Assembly (NCBI RefSeq): GCF_024295625.1
Contig: NZ_JANCOJ010000006.1
Location: forward strand, 21,159 to 85,158
Direction: 5' to 3'
DNA length: 64,000 bases
Origin: Streptococcus sp. CF8_St5-11
GTDB taxonomy: Bacteria; Bacillota; Bacilli; Lactobacillales; Streptococcaceae
The translations under genes and the position numbers were made by a program. Under the pieces are notes generated by a model. That model did not search any database. It was not told where the DNA came from and was given only the letters and a program-made list of their open reading frames with translations. Below, one piece after another: positions 58,079 through 64,000 of the stretch (the stretch's first letter is position 1; every line of letters starts with the position of its first letter).

Positions 58079-59336
58079 ACGATTTCTGCTCCTATTGTTA
58101 GTTCCAATTTTATTTATTGGATCTCAAGCAGCGAGTGTCGAGCAGTCTGAGTCTTCTCAGACAACGGCTCATCCATCAGAACTTTATTTTTCTTCAATTC
58201 CAGCAAACCCGAATGTCTATCGCAAAATTTCTGTTTTTTCTGATCCTCAGTTGAAAAAAGCAAAAGGAGAAATTCTTCCCAACACACCGTTTACAATCGA
58301 ACAACTCTTTGTAAATGATGAAGGGAAAGCTGTATTTAAAATAGCAGAGAAAGGATATGTATTAGCAGATTCTTCTGTCATTTTTTCTGATGTTGTACAA
58401 GAAACACAAGAAAAAAAACAAGACATGTGGCTAAAACCTGGTTTTAAAGTGTATGACCGACCCTTAATAAATGGTGCAAAAGAAAAAAATACACCTCTTT
58501 CTCCTTATACAAAAGTGACAGTCTTACGTACAGCTAAGACTTTACGAGATGAGTTTGTGGAGATTGAAGGTCAGGGCTGGGTGAACAAAGCATTCGTTAC
58601 TGAAAAAGATAATCGAATAGAAAAAGTCCAGGACTTGTTAAATAGTAAATACAATTCTCCTTCGTATGGAATCTATGTAAAACAATTAGAGACTGGAAAT
58701 ACTGCTGGAATCAATCCGCAAAAAGAAATGTATTCTGCCAGTGTAACGAAATTACCATACTTGTACTACGTCCAAGAACAGCTCAATAAAAAAGCCATTT
58801 CTCCAACCACAACCTACAAATATATTCCAGAAGTCAATGATTTCAAAGGTGGCTATGAACCAGAAGGAAGTGGTAGCCTTTCAAAAACAGCAGATGGTAA
58901 GGATTATAGTGTTCAAGAATTAGTAGATAAGATTGCAAAAGAATCCGATAATGTTGGCCATAATATCTTGAATTATTATGTCACTCATCAATCAGATCAA
59001 GATTTCCAAAAAACTTTGGATAAAATTGCAAAAAAGCATTGGGATGTTGAAAAAAGAGAAGCATCTGCTGAAATGGCTGGCAATGTCATGGAGGCTGTCT
59101 ATCAACAAAATGGCCCTATTATTGATGCGCTCTCCTCTACAAAATATGATGATCAACGGATTGCGCGTGACCTTCCAGTAAAGGTTGCTCATAAAATTGG
59201 AGATGCCTATGATTTTAGACATGATGTTGCAATTGTCTACACAAATTCACCCTATGTAATAGCCATTTTTACAGATCATTCGAATTATGATACGATTTCC
59301 AACATTTCAAAAGATATCTATGAGGTATTGAAATAA
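58071..59336 (+). CDS. Exported class A beta-lactamase-like serine hydrolase
   Basis: About 421 residues from the GTG at 58071, which has AAAGGA 5 bases upstream; an in-frame ATG at 58050 inside the small upstream gene is an alternative. Signal peptide RFLLLLLVPILFIGSQA, two SH3-like segments (about 50-185), then the hydrolase domain with S-x-x-K as SVTK near 225, SDN in KESDNVGHN near 290 and HKIGDA near 375 in the KTG place. It may act on peptidoglycan rather than destroy antibiotics. Lies between divIC and tilS as in pneumococcus. Confidence 0.82.
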   Translation: MSKRFLLLLLVPILFIGSQAASVEQSESSQTTAHPSELYFSSIPANPNVYRKISVFSDPQLKKAKGEILPNTPFTIEQLFVNDEGKAVFKIAEKGYVLADSSVIFSDVVQETQEKKQDMWLKPGFKVYDRPLINGAKEKNTPLSPYTKVTVLRTAKTLRDEFVEIEGQGWVNKAFVTEKDNRIEKVQDLLNSKYNSPSYGIYVKQLETGNTAGINPQKEMYSASVTKLPYLYYVQEQLNKKAISPTTTYKYIPEVNDFKGGYEPEGSGSLSKTADGKDYSVQELVDKIAKESDNVGHNILNYYVTHQSDQDFQKTLDKIAKKHWDVEKREASAEMAGNVMEAVYQQNGPIIDALSSTKYDDQRIARDLPVKVAHKIGDAYDFRHDVAIVYTNSPYVIAIFTDHSNYDTISNISKDIYEVLK

Positions 59337-60610
59337 TGGAAAAGCGATTTTTAGAGTTTTGTGAAAAACAAGATCTATTTACTCCCCATCGCCGTGTTTT
59401 AGTTGCCTTATCTGGTGGATTGGATTCAATGAATCTGTATGAACTTTTATATAAGAATAAAGAACGATTGAAAATCCATCTGGTACTCGCTCATGTCAAT
59501 CATGGACAAAGACCAGAATCGGATTTAGAAGAAAGTGAACTTCGAACGCTAGCTGATAGGCGAGAGACACGTATCCATGTGGCTCACTATTCGGGTGATT
59601 TTACAGAAGCAAAAGCTCGTACCTTTCGTTATGATTTTTTTAAACAGATTATGGAGAAAGAGGATTGCACCGCTTTAGTAACAGGTCATCATGCAAACGA
59701 TCAAGCCGAAACAACTTTCATGCGCTTAATACGAGGAACAAAATTACGCCATTTAAGTGGTATTCCTGTACGCCAACCATTTGGTAAGGGTGAGTTAATC
59801 CGTCCTTTGTTAACTTTTACCAAAGATGAGTTGATGAAAATCCCTCACTTTGAAGACAGTAGCAATGACTCACAGGACTATTTTCGAAATCGTGTACGCC
59901 ATCAATACCTTCCAGAATTTGAAAAAGAAAATCCCCAAATGCAAGCAAGTCTTCGCTATTTAGCAGAGGAAGTGAATCATTGGCACCAAGCACTAAAAGA
60001 ATTGACTAGCAAGTTAAGCATTCAAGATTTAGCTTCTTTTAGAACGTATTCTCATTCTGTACAATCATTCTTATTAGAAGAGTATTTGGCACAATTTCCA
60101 GATTTGCAACTTGGTAGGGCCCAGTTTCAAGAATTATTAGATTTACTGCGAAAAAAAAGAAATTGCATTCATTATTTAAAGTCGAATTATGAACTACATC
60201 AAGAATATGATTTCTTTGAAATACGAAAAATCAGTCAAAAGTCGGATGACCAACCCCTTCCTTTTTTGTTAGAATTTGGGAATATCTTTGATATTGCAAA
60301 TTATAAACTATCTTTTGGACAACCATTAGTAGGGGAAAATGTAGAAATTCTTTCTGTTTCACGCGAAACTCCCATCTTAATTAGAGGGAGAAAGGAAGGA
60401 GATCACCTGCTTGTTAATGGCCACCATCAAAAATTAAGACGGTGGTTTATCAACCATAAAATTCCAATTTCGCTTCGACAAAAAGCTCTCATTATAGAAC
60501 AGAATCATAATATTCTTTCTGTAGTGGGATTGGTAACGAGTGATTTGAGTAAGCTCTCAAAAAGTGGTATAATGAAAGATAGTCTTTATATTCAAAAAAT
60601 AGATAGGTAA
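59336..60610 (+). CDS. tilS: tRNA(Ile)-lysidine synthetase
   Basis: 424 residues. PP-loop [15 protein letters not shown] (about 23-37), [18 protein letters not shown] near 116-133, and the C-terminal TilS domain with RGRKEGDHL near 350. It modifies C34 of tRNA-Ile2 to lysidine, making it read AUA. The ATG overlaps the previous stop by one base (TAATG). A parS-like site is embedded at 60355. Confidence 0.96.
   Translation: MEKRFLEFCEKQDLFTPHRRVLVALSGGLDSMNLYELLYKNKERLKIHLVLAHVNHGQRPESDLEESELRTLADRRETRIHVAHYSGDFTEAKARTFRYDFFKQIMEKEDCTALVTGHHANDQAETTFMRLIRGTKLRHLSGIPVRQPFGKGELIRPLLTFTKDELMKIPHFEDSSNDSQDYFRNRVRHQYLPEFEKENPQMQASLRYLAEEVNHWHQALKELTSKLSIQDLASFRTYSHSVQSFLLEEYLAQFPDLQLGRAQFQELLDLLRKKRNCIHYLKSNYELHQEYDFFEIRKISQKSDDQPLPFLLEFGNIFDIANYKLSFGQPLVGENVEILSVSRETPILIRGRKEGDHLLVNGHHQKLRRWFINHKIPISLRQKALIIEQNHNILSVVGLVTSDLSKLSKSGIMKDSLYIQKIDR
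60355..60370. other. parS-like site in tilS (1 core mismatch)
   Basis: TGTTTCACGCGAAACT; the core differs from GTTTCACGTGAAAC at one position. Confidence 0.7.
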
Positions 60611-60614
60611 AAAC

Positions 60615-61157
60615 ATGTTAGAAAAAGATATAAAAAAAGTATTGGTTTCACATGATGAAATTGTAGAAGCAGCAAAGAAATTGGGTGAAACCCTAACAAA
60701 AGAGTACCAAGGGAAAAATCCAATTTTTGTTGGAATTTTGAAAGGCTCTGTTCCATTTATGGCAGAGTTGATCAACCACGTGGATACACATATTGAATTG
60801 GATTTTATGCTGGTTTCAAGTTATCATGGTGGTACGGCAAGCTCAGGTATTATTAATATTATCAAGGATATCGACCAAGATATTACTGGTAGAGATATTT
60901 TATTTGTAGAAGATATTATCGATACAGGTAAAACCCTCAAGAGTCTAAAAGAACTCTTTGAAGAACGAAATGCAGCATCTGTGAAGATTGCTACCTTATT
61001 GGATAAACCTGAAAGACGTTTGGTTGAGATTGAAGCAGATTACACCTGCTTTACGATTCCAAATGAGTTTGTTGTAGGATATGGTTTAGACTATGATGAA
61101 AATTATCGTAACCTACCCTATGTTGGTGTATTAAAAGAGGAAGTGTACTCAAAATAG
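60615..61157 (+). CDS. hpt: Hypoxanthine phosphoribosyltransferase
   Basis: 180 residues. PRPP-binding loop [14 protein letters not shown] (about 96-109), flexible loop [11 protein letters not shown] near 73-83 and [19 protein letters not shown] near 153-171. Salvages hypoxanthine and guanine. Between tilS and ftsH in the usual order; its AGGT ribosome site overlaps the tilS stop. Confidence 0.96.
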   Translation: MLEKDIKKVLVSHDEIVEAAKKLGETLTKEYQGKNPIFVGILKGSVPFMAELINHVDTHIELDFMLVSSYHGGTASSGIINIIKDIDQDITGRDILFVEDIIDTGKTLKSLKELFEERNAASVKIATLLDKPERRLVEIEADYTCFTIPNEFVVGYGLDYDENYRNLPYVGVLKEEVYSK

Positions 61158-61167
61158 AGGAGACTAG

Positions 61168-63141
61168 ATGAATAACAGAAAAAATAACGGTTTTGTCCGA
61201 AATCCATTTCTGTATTTGTTGATTATTGTAGCGGCTGTGACAGGATTCCAGTACTTTTTTGCGGGTAATGGGGTTGGTCAAAGTCAGCAAATCAACTACA
61301 CAGAATTGGTCAAAGAAATTAAAAATGATAATGTAAAAACGATCAGTTACCAACCAAATGGTAGTGTGATTGAAATTGCAGGTACCTATAATAAAGCAAA
61401 AGAATCAAAAGAAGATACAGGAATTCAATTTTTTACCCCAAGTGTTCAAAAAGTATCTCGCTTTACTAGTGTCATCCTTCCATCTGATATCACCGTCAAT
61501 GAATTACAAAAATTAGCAGCTGACCACAAAGCAGAAATCACCATTAAGCGTGAGAGCTCAAGTGGCATGTGGATAACAATTCTCACTTCAATTGTTCCAT
61601 TTGTTATTGTCATGTTCTTCTTCTTCTCAATGATGAACCAAGGCGGTGGCGGAGGTGCCAGAGGTGCCATGAACTTTGGTCGTAATAAAGCCCGCGCTGC
61701 TAATAAAGAAGATATTAAAGTTCGTTTTTCAGATGTAGCAGGAGCTGAAGAAGAAAAACAAGAACTTGTTGAAGTTGTTGAATTTTTAAAAGATCCAAAA
61801 CGCTTTACTAAATTGGGTGCAAGAATCCCAGCAGGTGTGCTTCTTGAAGGCCCTCCCGGAACTGGTAAAACCCTTTTAGCAAAAGCAGTAGCTGGTGAAG
61901 CTGGAGTGCCATTCTTCAGTATCTCTGGTTCTGACTTCGTTGAAATGTTTGTCGGAGTCGGTGCTAGCCGGGTTCGTTCACTTTTTGAAGATGCTAAAAA
62001 AGCAGCACCAGCCATTATCTTTATCGATGAAATTGATGCTGTTGGGCGCCAGCGTGGTGTAGGTCTTGGTGGCGGAAATGATGAACGTGAACAAACCCTC
62101 AACCAGCTCTTGATTGAGATGGATGGTTTTGAAGGCAACGAAGGAATCATTGTTATCGCAGCAACTAACCGTTCTGATGTCCTTGACCCTGCCCTTCTTC
62201 GTCCTGGCCGTTTTGACCGTAAAGTATTGGTTGGACGTCCAGATGTGAAAGGTCGTGAGGCAATTCTTCGTGTTCATGCTAAGAATAAGCCACTTGCTCA
62301 AGATGTGGACTTGAAATTGGTTGCTCAACAAACACCAGGATTTGTCGGTGCTGATCTCGAAAATGTTTTGAACGAAGCAGCCTTGGTTGCAGCTCGTCGA
62401 AATAAAAAAGTAATTGATGCTGCTGATATCGATGAAGCAGAAGATCGTGTTATTGCAGGTCCATCTAAGAAAGATCGGACGATTTCACAAAAAGAACGTG
62501 AAATGGTTGCTTATCACGAAGCTGGTCATACAATTGTTGGTCTGGTCTTATCAAATGCTCGTGTAGTTCATAAAGTTACTATTGTTCCACGTGGTCGTGC
62601 AGGCGGTTACATGATTGCCCTTCCTAAAGAAGATCAAATGTTACTTTCTAAAGAAGATATGAAAGAACAATTAGCTGGGCTCATGGGAGGCCGTGTTGCC
62701 GAAGAAATTATTTTCAATTCGCAAACAACGGGTGCTTCAAATGACTTTGAACAAGCTACCCAAATGGCGCGTGCAATGGTGACAGAATATGGTATGAGTG
62801 AAAAACTTGGACCGGTCCAATATGAAGGAAATCATGCGATGTTTGGTGCTCAAAGCCCACAAAAAATGATTTCAGAACAAACAGCTTACGAAATTGATGA
62901 AGAAGTTCGTAGTCTGTTGAATGAAGCCCGTAATAAAGCGGCAGAAATTATTCAAGGAAATAGAGAAACGCATAAACTAATTGCGGAAGCTCTATTAAAA
63001 TATGAAACCTTGGATAGTGTTCAAATTAAATCATTATATGAAACAGGAAAAATGCCTGAAAATTCAGAGCATGAATTAGAAGAAGAAGCAAAACCTCTAT
63101 CATATGATGAGATTAAGTCAAAATTAGAAGAAAATAACTAA
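61168..63141 (+). CDS. ftsH: FtsH membrane ATP-dependent zinc protease
   Basis: 657 residues. Two membrane helices (about 13-32 and 130-152) with an extracellular domain between. AAA domain: Walker [14 protein letters not shown] near 228, Walker [12 protein letters not shown] near 287, second region of homology [15 protein letters not shown] near 330. Zinc protease motif HEAGH near 449 and the third ligand region near 525. Degrades membrane and short-lived cytosolic proteins. GAGGAG lies before the ATG. Confidence 0.98.
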   Translation: MNNRKNNGFVRNPFLYLLIIVAAVTGFQYFFAGNGVGQSQQINYTELVKEIKNDNVKTISYQPNGSVIEIAGTYNKAKESKEDTGIQFFTPSVQKVSRFTSVILPSDITVNELQKLAADHKAEITIKRESSSGMWITILTSIVPFVIVMFFFFSMMNQGGGGGARGAMNFGRNKARAANKEDIKVRFSDVAGAEEEKQELVEVVEFLKDPKRFTKLGARIPAGVLLEGPPGTGKTLLAKAVAGEAGVPFFSISGSDFVEMFVGVGASRVRSLFEDAKKAAPAIIFIDEIDAVGRQRGVGLGGGNDEREQTLNQLLIEMDGFEGNEGIIVIAATNRSDVLDPALLRPGRFDRKVLVGRPDVKGREAILRVHAKNKPLAQDVDLKLVAQQTPGFVGADLENVLNEAALVAARRNKKVIDAADIDEAEDRVIAGPSKKDRTISQKEREMVAYHEAGHTIVGLVLSNARVVHKVTIVPRGRAGGYMIALPKEDQMLLSKEDMKEQLAGLMGGRVAEEIIFNSQTTGASNDFEQATQMARAMVTEYGMSEKLGPVQYEGNHAMFGAQSPQKMISEQTAYEIDEEVRSLLNEARNKAAEIIQGNRETHKLIAEALLKYETLDSVQIKSLYETGKMPENSEHELEEEAKPLSYDEIKSKLEENN

Positions 63142-63146
63142 TTCAA

Positions 63147-63174
63147 AAGAAGGAAAATATTTCCTTCTTTTTTT
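63147..63174 (+). terminator. Terminator of ftsH
   Basis: AAGAAGGAA pairs with TTCCTTCTT around 5 bases, followed by a T run. Confidence 0.88.
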
Positions 63175-63186
63175 ATTAAAAAAGTG

Positions 63187-63214
63187 TTGACAGAGTAAAA
63201 ATATTCTGTATAAT
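63187..63214 (+). promoter_or_regulatory. Promoter of tRNA-Glu
   Basis: Consensus TTGACA (63187-63192), 16-bp spacer and consensus TATAAT (63209-63214), 18 bp before the tRNA. Confidence 0.9.
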
Positions 63215-63232
63215 AGAATATGTTGTAAAAAT

Positions 63233-63304
63233 GGTCCGTTGGTCAAGGGGTTAAGACACCGCCTTTTCACGGCGGTAACACGGGTTCGAATCCCGTACGG
63301 ACTA
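63233..63304 (+). tRNA. tRNA-Glu (anticodon TTC)
   Basis: 72 nt, identical to the copy at 42781-42852. All arms fold; CCA not encoded. It has its own promoter and is followed by a terminator at 63312. Confidence 0.97.
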
Positions 63305-63311
63305 TCGATGA

Positions 63312-63337
63312 ACTGTCACCAAGTGGCAGTTTTTTTG
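63312..63337 (+). terminator. Terminator after tRNA-Glu
   Basis: ACTGTCAC pairs with GTGGCAGT (one G-U pair) around CAA, followed by seven Ts. Confidence 0.88.
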
Positions 63338-63458
63338 TGTATTTGGAAAAAATAATTAAAAATAATAACCAAATAGTTAAAAAAACGTGCAGAATAGAAA
63401 AAAAGTCCAATGGGCTTCTTTATTTTTATAAAATACAGATAAAAGTAAAGGAGAGCTT

Positions 63459-63938
63459 ATGGAATTTAATAAAATGTATCAAAAAGTAAAATATATCGTA
63501 AGAAAATGTGAAAAAGAATATTATATTCAATTATGGGAAAAGGATGATTGGGAACAAGAAGGACAGCTAACACTCTTTGAACTTTATCAAAAAAATCCTG
63601 AAATTGAAACAAATGAAGAATTACTTTATACATATTTTAAAACAAAATTTAGAAATCATATTAAAGATAAAATAAGACAACAGGAAAGTGATAAGAGAAA
63701 AATAAATAGACTTCCATATATTGAAATTGGAGAAATTAGTCACAGAATTTCATCAAGAAAAATATATTTAGATGAGCTGGTTGTTCTTAGAGATGCATTA
63801 AAACGTTTTAAAGAAAAATTAACCGTAAAAGAAAAAGAACAATATGAAGCATTACTAGCAAACAGAAGATGTCTAGGAAAAACAAAAATGAAAAAGAAAT
63901 TAGAGAACTATCTGAAGGATTTTAAAAATACAATTTAA
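63459..63938 (+). CDS. comX: ComX/SigX competence sigma factor
   Basis: 159 residues. Hallmarks of streptococcal ComX: CEKEYYIQLWEKDDWEQEGQ (about 18-37), YFKTKFRNHIKDKIRQQESD near 65-84 and GEISHRIS near 98-105. It directs RNA polymerase to late competence genes. Position after ftsH and tRNA-Glu, normally just before an rRNA operon, matches the comX1 locus. AAAGGAG lies 6 bases before the ATG. A small hairpin (AAGTCC / GGGCTT, 63404-63418) precedes it; I see no clear ComE-binding repeat. The last 62 bases of the window hold no gene. Confidence 0.93.
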   Translation: MEFNKMYQKVKYIVRKCEKEYYIQLWEKDDWEQEGQLTLFELYQKNPEIETNEELLYTYFKTKFRNHIKDKIRQQESDKRKINRLPYIEIGEISHRISSRKIYLDELVVLRDALKRFKEKLTVKEKEQYEALLANRRCLGKTKMKKKLENYLKDFKNTI

Positions 63939-64000
63939 GAACTGAAAGTTGACAGTGTATAAATGAACTTTCAAAAAAATAAAATTTTTTGAGAAAAAGT

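Noticed and set aside
61446..62150. 234-codon open frame on the minus strand
   Set aside because: It is the antisense shadow of the highly conserved ftsH gene, with Ser/Pro-rich composition and no ribosome site.

Overview
The window is the replication-origin region of a Streptococcus chromosome, most like the viridans mitis/sanguinis/parasanguinis group. That species-level placement is my inference from gene order and protein similarity recalled from memory. The evidence for Streptococcus is the block comE-comD / tRNA-Arg / rlmH / htrA / parB / dnaA / dnaN, the run pth-mfd-rqcP-divIC-serine hydrolase-tilS-hpt-ftsH-tRNA-Glu-comX to its right, a dltXABCD operon and low GC. oriC lies at about 48.2-49.9 kb. 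Most genes left of it are on the minus strand and nearly all genes right of it are on the plus strand, so transcription is largely co-directional with replication. Four ParB-binding parS-like sites (8.7, 30.2, 41.0 and 60.4 kb) surround the origin.

Layout. 0-3.6 kb: dltX-A-B-C-D (D-alanylation of teichoic acids; dltD runs off the left edge). 3.7-8.7 kb: an accessory block with a cytoplasmic S41-like protein, a VTC-type (triphosphate tunnel) protein plus DUF4956 membrane protein operon, a divergent beta-helix lipoprotein (Cthe_2159-like) and a DUF4947 lipoprotein. 8.8-12.2 kb: YhgE/Pip-type membrane protein with a divergent TetR regulator and paired operators. 12.4-15.9 kb: rpsD, then a thiamine-precursor ABC transporter (thiXYZ) under a TPP riboswitch. 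16-23.9 kb: veg, dnaB, rplI, gdpP, mnmG, a NUDIX hydrolase, mnmA. 24-27.7 kb: serine dehydratase genes and a HAD phosphatase flanked by two secreted LysM proteins, with a perfect CiaR-type box. 27.9-35.5 kb: ecfT-A2-A1, pgsA, a short RodZ-like protein, an M16 peptidase pair, yaaA-recF. 35.5-42.6 kb: guaB, trpS, an ABC-F ATPase, a YfhO-family membrane protein. 42.7-46 kb: tRNA-Asn, tRNA-Glu, comE, comD (with no comC found), tRNA-Arg, rlmH. 46-51 kb: htrA, parB, oriC, dnaA, dnaN. 51-64 kb: DUF951, YehR-like lipoprotein, ychF, and the pth-to-ftsH run, tRNA-Glu and comX.

How the parts work together: replication initiation and origin segregation (dnaA, dnaN, dnaB, recF, parB, parS), translation and tRNA maintenance (mnmA, mnmG, tilS, trpS, rpsD, rplI, pth, rqcP, ychF), envelope construction (dlt, yfhO, pgsA, RodZ-like, divIC, LysM proteins) and stress/competence control (htrA with a CiaR box, comDE, comX). 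The observations most worth following are the VTC/DUF4956/beta-helix module, the absence of comC beside comDE, and a 16-bp palindrome (TTTACA-N4-TGTAAA) found only between genes around the origin. I see no CRISPR array, insertion sequence or prophage.
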